A stretch of DNA of 64,000 nt, from contig NZ_FOPM01000016.1 in assembly GCF_900113485.1 (NCBI RefSeq), positions 44,720 to 108,719 of the forward strand. Direction: 5' to 3'. The notes under the pieces were generated by a model that saw nothing but the letters and a program-made list of their open reading frames with translations, did not search any database and was not told where the DNA came from. How positions within the stretch are numbered: position 1 is the first letter of the stretch; every line of letters starts with the position of its first letter. A program made the translations under genes and the position numbers. The DNA is from Methylobacterium gossipiicola. Lineage in GTDB: Bacteria > Pseudomonadota > Alphaproteobacteria > Rhizobiales > Beijerinckiaceae. Of the stretch, positions 1 to 9,032 are shown one piece after another.

Positions 1-675
1 ACCCGTTTCGCCTTCAAGGTCATGGCGGCGACTTTCAACCACGACACCACGGAAGTCTCCGCCGACCCCGTGCACCTCATGTACGTGCTGGAGCAGGCCC
101 TGCGCCGGGAACAGCTCCCGCCCGAGACCGAGAAACGCTATCTCGAATTCATCAAGACCGAGCTGGCGCCGCGCTACGCCGAGTTCATTGGCCATGAAAT
201 CCAGAAGGCGTATCTCGAATCCTACCATGATTACGGCCAGAACCTGTTCGATCGGTACATCGACTACGCCGATGCCTGGATCGAGGATCAGGACTTCAAG
301 GATTCCGAAACGGGCCAGTTGCTGAACCGTGAATTGCTGAATCAGGAACTGACCAAGATCGAGAAGCCGGCCGGCATCGCCAACCCGAAGGATTTCCGCA
401 ACGAGGTGGTGAAGTTCGCCCTGCGCTCCCGGGCGCAGCATGGCGGGCGCAACCCGTCCTGGACGTCTTACGAAAAACTCCGGGAGGTGATCGAACGGCG
501 GATGTTCTCCCAGGTGGAGGAATTGCTGCCGGTGATCTCCTTCGGCTCCAAGAAGGACGGCGAGACGGAGAAGAAGCACGGCGAGTTCGTCGACCGAATG
601 GTGGCCCGTGGCTACACCGAGCGGCAGGTTCGCCGATTGGTGGAATGGTACATGCGGGTGAAGCAAGCGGGATAG
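1..675 (+). CDS. prkA: PrkA-family serine protein kinase, C-terminal part (5' end outside window)
   Basis: The open frame enters from the left edge, and the first visible residues read TRFAFKVMAATFNHD, so only the last 224 residues are present. The downstream order yeaH-spoVR is the conserved prkA-yeaH-spoVR operon. This C-terminal part matches the PrkA C-terminal domain, with its charged helical stretch and the EVIERRMFSQVEELLPVISF region. The AAA+ core with the Walker motifs lies outside the window. In other bacteria PrkA (YeaG) acts in stationary-phase and nitrogen-starvation stress, but its substrates here are unknown. No frameshift is seen. The family call is secure from sequence and context. 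Confidence 0.93.
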   Translation, partial: TRFAFKVMAATFNHDTTEVSADPVHLMYVLEQALRREQLPPETEKRYLEFIKTELAPRYAEFIGHEIQKAYLESYHDYGQNLFDRYIDYADAWIEDQDFKDSETGQLLNRELLNQELTKIEKPAGIANPKDFRNEVVKFALRSRAQHGGRNPSWTSYEKLREVIERRMFSQVEELLPVISFGSKKDGETEKKHGEFVDRMVARGYTERQVRRLVEWYMRVKQAG

Positions 676-765
676 CGATTCCCTGACGAGGGCGGCCGCC
701 ATACGCGGCGGCCGCCACCGGACCGTCGACCGAGAGACTTTTGAGGGCGAAGGCAAACACACCGG

Positions 766-2067
766 ATGCACATCGTCGATCGTCGCTTGAATCCCGGGGG
801 CAAGAGCCTCCCCAATCGCCAGCGCTTCTTGCGCCGCGTGAAGGACATGGCGCAGCGCGCCGTCCGGGAATCCGCCCGCGAGAAGGACATCAAGGACCTG
901 GGCAAGGACGGACGGGTCTCGGTTCCCCTCGACGGGGTCCGCGAACCACGTTTCTCCCGCCAATCGGGCACCGGGCGGCACGACCACATCCTGCCGGGCA
1001 ACAAGACCTATGTGGAGGGCGACCTCATCGAGCGTCCGCCCTCGGGGGGCAGCGGCCGGGGCTCCGGCGAGGGCGGCGAGGGGCAGGAGAACGGCGAGGA
1101 CGCCTTCCGGTTCGTCCTTACCCGCGACGAGTTCCTCGAACTCTTCCTCGAAGACCTCGAACTGCCGGATCTGGCCAAGCGTCGTCTGTCCGTGGTCGAG
1201 ACGGAGGGGCTCCGACGGGCCGGCTACACGGTCTCGGGCTCACCCGCCAACCTCGCGCTCACCCGCACCTTGCGCAATTCCATGTCCCGGCGCATCGCCC
1301 TCAAGCGGCCGAAGCCCGACGAGGTCGCGGCCCTCGAGGCGCGGATCGCCGCCACGCCCTCGAGCCACCCCGACCTGCCCGACCTTCTCTTGGCCCTGGC
1401 GCATTTACGCGAGCGCACCAAGCGCATTCCCTACGTCGATCCCATCGACCTGCGCTATCGCCGCTTCGAACCCTATCCGCGCCCGGTGGCGCAGGCGGTG
1501 ATGTTCTGCCTCATGGATGTCTCGGGCTCCATGACCGAGCACATGAAGGATCTGGCCAAGCGTTTCTACATCCTGCTGCACATCTTCCTGACCCGGCGCT
1601 ACCGCCACGTCGAGATCGTGTTCATCCGCCACACGGACAAGGCGACGGAGGTGGACGAGGAGACTTTCTTCGGCTCGCGTGAGACCGGCGGGACGCTCGT
1701 CTCCTCGGCCCTCGTCGAGATGAAGCGCGTCATCACCGAGCGCTACGATCCCAACGACTGGAACATCTACGCGGCGCAGGCGTCGGACGGCGATAACGTT
1801 TCGTCGGACGGGCCGACGGCCACCGAGCTGCTGCGCGCCCACATCCTGCCCGCCTGCCAGCACTTCGCCTATCTCGAAGTCGGCGACGAGAGCGGGCCAC
1901 GGGCCGGCTTCGTCGAGCACCGCACCACCCTATGGCGCACTTACGAGGGCTTGGCCAAATCGGGCGGGGCCATCGCCATGCGTAAGGTCAGCCACCGGCG
2001 AGACATCTACCCGGTGTTCCGGGAGCTTTTTGGCCGCAAGGACGCGAACGCGGAGGCGGGAGCATGA
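766..2067 (+). CDS. yeaH: YeaH/DUF444 family protein
   Basis: This 433-residue protein lies 90 bases after prkA and overlaps spoVR by 4 bases, so the three are probably co-transcribed. It starts MHIVDRRLNPGGKSLPNRQR, the usual DUF444 beginning. Next comes a charged Gly/Glu-rich linker (about residues 95-115). The C-terminal half is a von Willebrand A-like domain with a MIDAS-type motif, DVSGSMTEHM, near residue 250. The family is found with PrkA and SpoVR and is linked to the general stress response in enterobacteria, with no established biochemical activity. Length is normal for the family. Confidence 0.93.
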   Translation: MHIVDRRLNPGGKSLPNRQRFLRRVKDMAQRAVRESAREKDIKDLGKDGRVSVPLDGVREPRFSRQSGTGRHDHILPGNKTYVEGDLIERPPSGGSGRGSGEGGEGQENGEDAFRFVLTRDEFLELFLEDLELPDLAKRRLSVVETEGLRRAGYTVSGSPANLALTRTLRNSMSRRIALKRPKPDEVAALEARIAATPSSHPDLPDLLLALAHLRERTKRIPYVDPIDLRYRRFEPYPRPVAQAVMFCLMDVSGSMTEHMKDLAKRFYILLHIFLTRRYRHVEIVFIRHTDKATEVDEETFFGSRETGGTLVSSALVEMKRVITERYDPNDWNIYAAQASDGDNVSSDGPTATELLRAHILPACQHFAYLEVGDESGPRAGFVEHRTTLWRTYEGLAKSGGAIAMRKVSHRRDIYPVFRELFGRKDANAEAGA

Positions 2068-3626
2068 CGGCACTCGGACAATTCCCCCTCGCGAGCGGCG
2101 CCAAGCCGCTGTTCACCGGCAACGATTGGGACTTCGACACCATCAAGCGCATCCACGACGCCTGCGAGGCCATCGCTGGCCAGGAACTCGGCCTGTCTTG
2201 GTATCCGAATCAGATCGAGATCATCACCGCAGAACAGATGCTCGATGCCTATGCGTCCATCGGTATGCCGCTGTTCTACAAGCACTGGTCCTTCGGCAAG
2301 CACTTCGCCCAGCACGAATCCAGCTACCGCCGGGGGATGATGGGCCTCGCCTACGAGATCGTCATCAACTCCAACCCGTGCATCTCCTACGTCATGGAGG
2401 AGAACACGGCGACGATGCAGACCCTGGTGATCGCCCACGCGGCCTTCGGGCACAACCACTTCTTCAAGAACAACTATCTGTTCAAGCAGTGGACCGACGC
2501 CGACGGCATCCTCGACTACCTCGATTTCGCCAAGGGCTTCATCACCCGCTGCGAGGAGCGCTACGGCCACGCCGCCGTGGAATCGGTCCTTGATGCGGCC
2601 CATGCCCTGATGAACCAGGGCGTCCATCGCTATCCGCGCAAGAAGCGGCCCGACCTCGCCTCGGAGCAGCGGCGCGAGCGCGAGCGGGCCGAGCATGGCG
2701 AGCAGGTCTACAACGATCTCTGGCGCACCCTGCCGGAGAAGATCGCCGGCGCCCGCCCCGATGTCGCCGTCGAGCGCCGCAAGGCCCTCCTCGAACTGCC
2801 GCAGGAGAACCTGCTCTACTTCCTCGAGAAGGCGGCCCCGCGCCTCAGGCCGTGGCAGCGTGAGATCCTGCGCATCGTCCGCCTCGTGGCGCAGTATTTC
2901 TACCCGCAGCGGCAGACCAAGGTGATGAACGAGGGCTGCGCCACCTACTGCCACTACCGGATCATGAATTCCCTGTCGCGGAAGGGGCTCATCGGCGAGG
3001 CGGCCTATCTCGAATTCCTGACCTCGCACACCAACGTGGTGCGCCAGCCGAATTACGACGAGCGCGGCTACAACGGCCACAATCCCTACGCCATCGGGTT
3101 CGCGATGATGCAGGATATCGCCCGTATCGTCGAACAACCGACCGACGAGGATCGCGCCTGGTTCCCCGACATCGCCGGCACGGGCGACGCCATGGCGACC
3201 CTGCGGGACATCTGGGCGAATTACCGCGACGAGAGCTTCATCGCCCAGTTCCTCAGTCCCAAGCTCATGCGCGACATGCGCCTGTTCCACGTGGTGGACG
3301 ATCCAGACGCGTCGGAGCTGCGGGTGGAGGCGATCCACGATGAGCGCGGCTACCGCAAGATGCGCCGCTCCTTCGCCCGGCAATACGATGTCGCCTGGCT
3401 CGACCCGGACATCGAGGTGATGGACGTCGATCTCGAAGGCGACCGCCGCCTCATCGTGCACCACAGGGCGCTCAATCGCATCACCCTGGAACGGGACGAC
3501 GCCAAGCGGGTGTTGCAGCACCTCTCCGACCTCTGGGGCTACGACGCCGTCCTGAAGGAAATCGATCCGGCCACGGACGAGGTCCTGGCGGAGCATCAGG
3601 CCAGCCCCCGGCCGATCTTCTTCTGA
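2064..3626 (+). CDS. spoVR: SpoVR family protein
   Basis: The 520-residue product starts inside the yeaH stop region (ATGA overlap), which indicates translational coupling. It shows the SpoVR pattern: an N-terminal WYPNQIEIITAEQML region, a histidine-rich middle (KHWSFGKHFAQHE), the MNEGCATYCHYRIMN segment, and GYNGHNPYAIGFAMMQDI. SpoVR was named for a Bacillus spore-cortex phenotype. In proteobacteria it is the third member of the PrkA-YeaH-SpoVR stress operon and its activity is not known. Length is typical and the frame is intact. A hairpin at 3663-3698 probably ends the operon. Confidence 0.93.
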   Translation: MTALGQFPLASGAKPLFTGNDWDFDTIKRIHDACEAIAGQELGLSWYPNQIEIITAEQMLDAYASIGMPLFYKHWSFGKHFAQHESSYRRGMMGLAYEIVINSNPCISYVMEENTATMQTLVIAHAAFGHNHFFKNNYLFKQWTDADGILDYLDFAKGFITRCEERYGHAAVESVLDAAHALMNQGVHRYPRKKRPDLASEQRRERERAEHGEQVYNDLWRTLPEKIAGARPDVAVERRKALLELPQENLLYFLEKAAPRLRPWQREILRIVRLVAQYFYPQRQTKVMNEGCATYCHYRIMNSLSRKGLIGEAAYLEFLTSHTNVVRQPNYDERGYNGHNPYAIGFAMMQDIARIVEQPTDEDRAWFPDIAGTGDAMATLRDIWANYRDESFIAQFLSPKLMRDMRLFHVVDDPDASELRVEAIHDERGYRKMRRSFARQYDVAWLDPDIEVMDVDLEGDRRLIVHHRALNRITLERDDAKRVLQHLSDLWGYDAVLKEIDPATDEVLAEHQASPRPIFF

Positions 3627-3662
3627 TCGGAGACGGCCCAAGCCGAAAGGCCCGACGAAACG

Positions 3663-3698
3663 GAAAAGGCCGGGATGCGAAGCATCCCGGCCTTTCTT
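3663..3698 (+). terminator. Rho-independent terminator of the prkA-yeaH-spoVR operon
   Basis: A 12-base perfect stem (3667-3678 with 3682-3693) closes on a GAA loop and is followed by a short T-rich run (TTTCTT). An A-run precedes the stem, so it may also work for transcription from the other side. It sits 37 bases after the spoVR stop. Confidence 0.75.
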
Positions 3699-3738
3699 CG
3701 GAACGGTGAAGCCGACCTTTCGGAGGCTTCCGTTTGAT

Positions 3739-3815
3739 TGGTCGGAGTAGCAGGACTTGAACCTGCGACCCCCTGTCCCCCAGACAGGTGCGCTACCGGG
3801 CTGCGCTATACTCCG
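3739..3815 (-). tRNA. tRNA-Pro (anticodon GGG)
   Basis: Read on the minus strand, the 77 bases fold as a normal tRNA: acceptor stem starting CGGAGTA and pairing with the 3' TACTCCG, a D arm with GCGCAGCCCGGTAGCGC, and an anticodon stem CCTGT/ACAGG around the loop CTGGGGG (anticodon GGG, proline). The T arm contains GGTTCAAGTCC, and a CCA end is encoded. No integrase or element boundary lies next to it. Confidence 0.97.
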
Positions 3816-4012
3816 TCACGTCCGTTCCGAATTCGTCGTTCCGCCCCTCGATCCCGGTATGCGCATCCCTGGGGGAGATGCGATACGCCGGGCCGGTTGA
3901 GCGGTGCGACGCCCCTGCTGGGGTGGAGGCGTCTTAGCTTTCCCCCTTGCCCAGCGCAACCCCTAAGGTGGCTTCGCACACCGGATCTCGGTGGGCGAAG
4001 CGGTGGAAATCC

Positions 4013-7000
4013 TCACGCGTGCGATGGCGTGGCGTGGGGATCGTGCTTATCCGGCGTGGTGCCGTGCGGGTCCTTGCCGCGCTTCTTCGCGATCCAGATC
4101 AGCAGTTTGCGGATCACCACGTAGAAGACCGGCGTGAGGAATAGGCCGAACACCGTGGCGCCGATCATGCCGAAGCACACGGCGGTGCCGAGCGCCTGAC
4201 GCATCTCCGCGCCGGGACCCGTGGCGATCACCAGGGGCACGGTGCCGAGGATGAACGCGAAGGCCGTCATCAGGATCGGGCGCAGGCGCAGGCGGCAGGC
4301 CTCGACGGCGGCGGCCACCGGTCCCTTGTGCTCCGTCTCCTCCAGTTGGTGCGCGAACTCCACGATGAGGATGGCGTTCTTGGCTGCGAGACCGACCAGC
4401 ACGATGAGTCCGATCTGAGTCAGGATGTTGTTGTCCTGCCCCCGGAACTGCACCGCCGAAAGGGCCGCGAGCACGCCGGTGGGCACCACCAGGATGATGG
4501 CCAGCGGCAGGGCCCAGGATTCGTACTGGGCGGCCAGCACGAGGAAGACGAGGAGCACGCCGAGGGCAAACACGTACACGGCGGTGTTGCCCGTGGCCTT
4601 CTGCTGGAAGGCGATCTCGGTCCAGTCGTAGGAATAGCCCTCCGGCAGGGACTGGGCGATCTTCTCCATCGCGTCGAGGGCCTGACCCGTGGAAATGCCT
4701 GGCTTGGCGTCGCCCTGGATCGGCACCGAGTAGAACAGGTTGAAGCGCTGGACGATCTGGGGACCGGTGATCTCGCGGATCGAGGCCAGGGTTCCCATGG
4801 GCACCAGGGCGCCCGTGGAGGAGCGGACCTTCAGCTGCTCGATGTCCCGCTTCTCCAGGCGGTAGGGCGCGTCGGCCTGCATCCGGACCTGGTAGATACG
4901 GCCGAAGGCGTTGAAGTCGTTGACGTAGGCGCCGCCGAGATTGGCCTGCAGGGTCGAGAACACGCTGGGCAGGGGCACGTTCAGCATCCGCGCCATGGTG
5001 CGGTCGATCTCGATGAAGAGCTGCGGCGTGTCGTTGCCGAAGGTGGTGAAGACGCGCTGCACCTCCTTGCTCTGGTTGGCCTGCCCCAGAACCTCGTTGG
5101 CGGCCGCCAGCAGGGGGCCGATGGCCGAGCTCTGGCGGCTCTCGATCTGCATCTTGAAGCCGCCGCCATTGCCGAGGCCGCGCACGGGCGGCGGCGGGAT
5201 GAACAGCACGCGGGCTTCCTGGATGCCGGCGGTGGCCTTGAACACGTCGCCCGTGATGGCGGCGGCGGTACGGCCCGTGGCGGCGCGCTCCTTCGCCCCC
5301 TTGAGGGTGAGGAACATCACCGCGCCGTTGGTGGTGTTGGTGAAGGTGGCGCCGTCGAACCCTGAGATGATGACCGCGTTGGCGACGCCGTCGACCTGGC
5401 GGGCTAAGTCGGCGGCGTGCCGCACCACCTTGGTGGTCCGCTCCAGGGCCGAGCCCGCCGGCAGCTGGACGACGCCGATGAGATAACCCTGGTCCTGCTG
5501 CGGGATGAAGCCCGTCGGCACGGTATTGACGAGGTGCAGGGTGGCGGCGAGGACGCCGCCATAGACGAGGAGCATGGCGAGGAGGCCGATGGTCCGTCCG
5601 GTGAGGAACTGGATCACGCGGGCGTAGCCGTTCGACAGGGCGTCGAAGCCGCGGTTGAAGGTGTTGGCGCACCACGCGATGAAGCGCGCCACGAAGAACC
5701 GCGGCGGCTTGTGCTCGTGATGCGGCTTGAGGAGCAGCTTGCAGAGCGCCGGCGACAGGGTCAGCGAGTTGAACATCGAGATGATGGTCGACGCCGCGAT
5801 GGTGAGGGCGAACTGCTTGTAGAACTGCCCCGAGATGCCCGGAATGAAGGCGGTGGGGATGAACACCGCCGACAGCACCAGGGCGATGGCGACCACGGCG
5901 CCGCCGACCTCGTCCATGGTCTTGTGCGCGGCGTCGCCGGGGGAGAGCCCCTCGGCCATGTTGCGCTCGACGTTCTCCACCACCACGATGGCGTCGTCGA
6001 CCACGATGCCGATGGCGAGCACGAGGCCGAACAGCGTCAGGTTGTTCACCGAGAAGCCGAAGGCCGCCATGGCCGCGAAGGTGCCGATGAGCGAGACAGG
6101 AATCGCGATCACCGGGATCAGGGCCGTGCGCCAGCTCTGGAGGAACACCAGCACCACGATGACCACGAGGACGACGGCCTCGAACAGGGTCTTGTAGACC
6201 TCGTGGACCGATTCCTCGATGAACTCCGTGGGGTTGTAGGCGATCTTGTACTCGACGCCGGGTGGGAAGTTCTTGGCGATGACGTCCATGGTCTGGCGGA
6301 CCTGGGCCGCCGCCTCAAGGGCGTTGGTCCCTGGCCGCTGGAACACGCCGACGCCCACCGCCGGGGTCGAGTTGAGGAAGGACTGGGTGGTGTAGTCCTT
6401 CTGGCCCATCTCCGTACGGGCGATATCCTTGATCCGCACGAGACGTCCGTCGGAGGCCTTGACGATGACCTCGGTGAACTCCTCCGGCGTCTGGAACCGT
6501 CCCTGCGACTGGACCACGAGCTGGAAGGCGTTCGAGGCCGGGGCCGGCGGCGCGCCGAGTGCGCCCGACGCCACCTGGACGTTCTGCTCCTGCAGGGCGG
6601 TCAGGACGTCCGTGGTCGAGAGGCCGTAGGCCGCGAGCTTGTTCGGGTCGAGCCAGATGCGCAGGGCATACTCGCTGCCGCCGAACACCGTGATGTCGCC
6701 GACACCATCGAGGCGTAGCAGCTCGTCGCGGATGCGCAGGTAGATGTAGTTCGAGAGGTAGTTCTGGTCGTAGGTGTTGTCCGGCGACAGCACGTGCACC
6801 ACGAGCATCAGGTCGGGCGAGGCCTTGCGGACGGTGACGCCGAGGTTGCGCACGTCGGGCGGCAGGCGCGGCTGGGCGACCGAGAGGCGGTTCTGCACCA
6901 GCACGTTGGCGATATCGAGGTTGGTGCCGACCTTGAACGTAACGGTGAGCTGCATGTTGCCGTCGTTGGTCGACAACGACGTCATGTAGAGCATGTTGTC

Positions 7001-7222
7001 GACGCCGTTCACCTCCTGCTCGATGGGTGTGGCGATGGTGGCCGCCACGGTCTCGGCATTGGCGCCCGGATAGGAGGCGCGCACCACCACGGTGGGCGGC
7101 ACGATCTCGGGATACTGCGAGACCGGAAGGGACTCGTACGACACGTAGCCGAGGATCAGGAAGATGATCGACGTCACGGACGCGAAGATCGGTCGGTCGA
7201 CGAAGAAGTGGGCAAAACGCAT
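4013..7222 (-). CDS. RND efflux transporter, AcrB/HAE1-type inner-membrane pump
   Basis: The 1069-residue protein has the AcrB layout: N-terminal membrane helix (MRFAHFFVDRPIFASV), two large periplasmic loops and twelve predicted helices. The proton-relay residues are visible as the paired Asp in GIVVDDAIVVVENVERN (TM4) and the Lys in LAAKNAILIVEF (TM10). The tail is His/Pro-rich (DKHDPHATPSHA). It expels hydrophobic compounds using the proton gradient, together with the adaptor encoded upstream (7394-8530) and an outer-membrane channel that is not in this window. The gap between the two genes carries a 34-base palindrome. Substrate range cannot be read from sequence, and no local regulator gene is seen. 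Confidence 0.95.
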   Translation of the reverse strand: MRFAHFFVDRPIFASVTSIIFLILGYVSYESLPVSQYPEIVPPTVVVRASYPGANAETVAATIATPIEQEVNGVDNMLYMTSLSTNDGNMQLTVTFKVGTNLDIANVLVQNRLSVAQPRLPPDVRNLGVTVRKASPDLMLVVHVLSPDNTYDQNYLSNYIYLRIRDELLRLDGVGDITVFGGSEYALRIWLDPNKLAAYGLSTTDVLTALQEQNVQVASGALGAPPAPASNAFQLVVQSQGRFQTPEEFTEVIVKASDGRLVRIKDIARTEMGQKDYTTQSFLNSTPAVGVGVFQRPGTNALEAAAQVRQTMDVIAKNFPPGVEYKIAYNPTEFIEESVHEVYKTLFEAVVLVVIVVLVFLQSWRTALIPVIAIPVSLIGTFAAMAAFGFSVNNLTLFGLVLAIGIVVDDAIVVVENVERNMAEGLSPGDAAHKTMDEVGGAVVAIALVLSAVFIPTAFIPGISGQFYKQFALTIAASTIISMFNSLTLSPALCKLLLKPHHEHKPPRFFVARFIAWCANTFNRGFDALSNGYARVIQFLTGRTIGLLAMLLVYGGVLAATLHLVNTVPTGFIPQQDQGYLIGVVQLPAGSALERTTKVVRHAADLARQVDGVANAVIISGFDGATFTNTTNGAVMFLTLKGAKERAATGRTAAAITGDVFKATAGIQEARVLFIPPPPVRGLGNGGGFKMQIESRQSSAIGPLLAAANEVLGQANQSKEVQRVFTTFGNDTPQLFIEIDRTMARMLNVPLPSVFSTLQANLGGAYVNDFNAFGRIYQVRMQADAPYRLEKRDIEQLKVRSSTGALVPMGTLASIREITGPQIVQRFNLFYSVPIQGDAKPGISTGQALDAMEKIAQSLPEGYSYDWTEIAFQQKATGNTAVYVFALGVLLVFLVLAAQYESWALPLAIILVVPTGVLAALSAVQFRGQDNNILTQIGLIVLVGLAAKNAILIVEFAHQLEETEHKGPVAAAVEACRLRLRPILMTAFAFILGTVPLVIATGPGAEMRQALGTAVCFGMIGATVFGLFLTPVFYVVIRKLLIWIAKKRGKDPHGTTPDKHDPHATPSHA

Positions 7223-7285
7223 CGGGTGAACCTCTCGCCGCCCCGGGCCGTGCGACCCGGACGGGACCGTCTGTTCGTCAGCGGT

Positions 7286-7319
7286 CGGACCCTCGGATCG
7301 CCGGCGATCCGAGGGTCCG
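7286..7319. repeat. 34-base perfect palindrome between the efflux adaptor and pump genes
   Basis: Bases 7286-7302 and 7303-7319 are exact reverse complements with no spacer. In mRNA this would be a very stable hairpin in the 171-base gap between the adaptor stop (7394) and the pump start (7222). No T-run follows it. It could be a REP-like intercistronic element, an mRNA-stability or attenuation hairpin, or a protein-binding site. Confidence 0.85.
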
Positions 7320-7393
7320 TTCAGTGTCGATGGCGGCCGGCGATCCGCCGGGCGCCGTCTCGGGTCACGACCCGGTGGGCCGGGGGATCCCCG

Positions 7394-8530
7394 TCAGCTC
7401 TTGCTCGGCGGAAGCGTGGTCGATTCGGCCGTGACCTTCGCGCCCGGTCGCACGCGGGACAGGCCGTTGACCACGACATTCTCGTCGCCCTTGAGCCCGC
7501 CGCTGATCACCCGGTAACCGTCGACCTTCGGGCCGAGCTTGACCTCGCGGGCCGACACCGTGCCGTCCTCGGCCACGAGGTACACGATGCGCTTGTCCTG
7601 ATTGGACGCGATGGCATCGTCCGGCAGGAGCACGCCCTGGAAGGGCTTCGTGGCCGGCAGGGAGACGACGCCGAACAGTCCGGGCTTGATGAAGCCGTCC
7701 GGGTTCTCGACGGTGGCCCGCAGCAGTACTGTACCGGTGGCGTTGTCGACGCGGTTGTCCACGAAGTCGAGGACGCCCTTGCGGGTCGGCTTCTCGTCGC
7801 CCGTGAGGGCGATGAGGATCGGGACGCCCTTGCCCCGCTGGGTCTGGCCCATGCCGATGCCGAGCGTCCCCTGGTACTTCAGGAACGAGCGCTCATCGAC
7901 GGTGAAGCCGAAATAGATCGGATCGAGGGACACGATGGTCGTCAGCAGGGTTTGATCGGTGATGACGATGTTGCCCTCGGTGACGAGGCGTCGGCTGATG
8001 CGGCCGGAAATCGGCGCCTTCACCTCCGTGAAGTCGTAGTTGAGCTGGGCCTGACGCAGCTGCGCGTCGGCGCTGTCGACATCGGCCTGGGCGGTCTGAG
8101 ACGCCTGCCGGCGCTGGTCCGTCACCTGCTCGGAGATGTTACCGGACTTGCTGAGCGTTTGGGCGCGGTCGAGGTCGGTCTGCGAGAAGTTGAGACGGGC
8201 CTTGGCCGAGACCAGGGCGGCCTGCGCCTGATCGAGGGCGGCCTTGTAGGGCCGCCGGTCGATGACGAAGAGCAGATCGCCCTTCTTGACGGATGCGCCG
8301 TCCTGAAAGTTTACCTTTTCGAGGTAGCCCGTGACGCGGGCGCGGACATCGACGATCTCCACGGGATCGAAGCGGCCCGTGTACATGTCGGTCTCGACGA
8401 TCTCGCGCACCACGGGCTTGGCGGTCGTCACCTTCGGCGGTGGCCCGCCGGGCGCCTGCGCGAGGGCTGGCAGCCCCGCCAGAGCGAGGCCGAGGGCCGG
8501 AAGAAAGCGAAACAGCAGGCGCCTGCGCAT
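7394..8530 (-). CDS. RND efflux periplasmic adaptor (membrane fusion protein)
   Basis: This 378-residue HlyD/AcrA-type adaptor has an N-terminal export signal (MRRRLLFRFLPALGLALAGL, then PALAQA). A split lipoyl domain follows (VRARVTGYLEKVNFQDGASV and later FTEVKAPISGRISRR). A coiled-coil hairpin lies between (about residues 100-160), then beta-barrel and membrane-proximal domains. The ATG at 8530 was chosen because it begins the signal peptide. The frame stays open upstream to 8956, but that stretch is antisense to the rhodanese gene and has no adaptor features. It bridges the pump at 4013-7222 to an outer-membrane channel and is first in the two-gene operon. Confidence 0.94.
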   Translation of the reverse strand: MRRRLLFRFLPALGLALAGLPALAQAPGGPPPKVTTAKPVVREIVETDMYTGRFDPVEIVDVRARVTGYLEKVNFQDGASVKKGDLLFVIDRRPYKAALDQAQAALVSAKARLNFSQTDLDRAQTLSKSGNISEQVTDQRRQASQTAQADVDSADAQLRQAQLNYDFTEVKAPISGRISRRLVTEGNIVITDQTLLTTIVSLDPIYFGFTVDERSFLKYQGTLGIGMGQTQRGKGVPILIALTGDEKPTRKGVLDFVDNRVDNATGTVLLRATVENPDGFIKPGLFGVVSLPATKPFQGVLLPDDAIASNQDKRIVYLVAEDGTVSAREVKLGPKVDGYRVISGGLKGDENVVVNGLSRVRPGAKVTAESTTLPPSKS

Positions 8531-8657
8531 ATCGATAATCCCTATGCCCTGCGAGCTAGACGTCCGGTCTCGGTCGTGTCGTGCGCTGACGCACATGGTC
8601 GCCCCGAACGCCACGGCACTTGGCAGTGCTATCGCGTGAAAACGGGATGCCGGTGTT

Positions 8658-8981
8658 CTAGCGCGCGATGGTTTCTCCGGCGGCGTACCAGTCCTTGAAT
8701 CCGCCGACGTAATGCGCCTCGATGGCGAGGCCGGCCCGCTGCGCCGCCGCCAGGGCATGAAGGGACCGTACCCCGGCGGCACAGGAGAAGACCGGTCGCC
8801 GTCCGTCCTCTGACACGAGGGCCGAGAGGGCGGCCGGATCGAAGGCCGAAAGGGGATGCGTGACCGACCCCGGGATATGACCGCTGTCGTATTCGTGCGC
8901 CTCGCGCACATCAATGAGCAGGAGCGTGCCGTCGGCCAACCCCGCCTTGATCGCATCCCGGTCCAGATCGACCACCTTCAT
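8658..8981 (-). CDS. Rhodanese-like domain protein
   Basis: This is a single-domain rhodanese of 107 residues. It has the LLIDVREAHEYDSGHIPGS entry motif and the active-site loop CAAGVRS, where the Cys would carry the persulfide sulfur. It ends with the GGFKDWYAAG segment typical of the fold. It is probably cytoplasmic, as no signal peptide is seen. The family moves sulfur between donors and thiophilic acceptors, and the partner is unknown. The gene stands alone between the efflux operon and a glycosyltransferase. Confidence 0.92.
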   Translation of the reverse strand: MKVVDLDRDAIKAGLADGTLLLIDVREAHEYDSGHIPGSVTHPLSAFDPAALSALVSEDGRRPVFSCAAGVRSLHALAAAQRAGLAIEAHYVGGFKDWYAAGETIAR

Positions 8982-9032
8982 CGCGTCATCCTCTGCTGTT
9001 CGGTTCTGTCTAAACAGGTTTCACAAAGGCGG

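Noticed and set aside
3739..3815. tRNA-Pro as an integration site
   Set aside because: No integrase, no duplicated tRNA 3' end and no mobile gene nearby. The flanks match the core genome.
6794..8698. 634-residue plus-strand open frame over the efflux genes
   Set aside because: Antisense shadow of the pump and adaptor genes with no recognisable domain.
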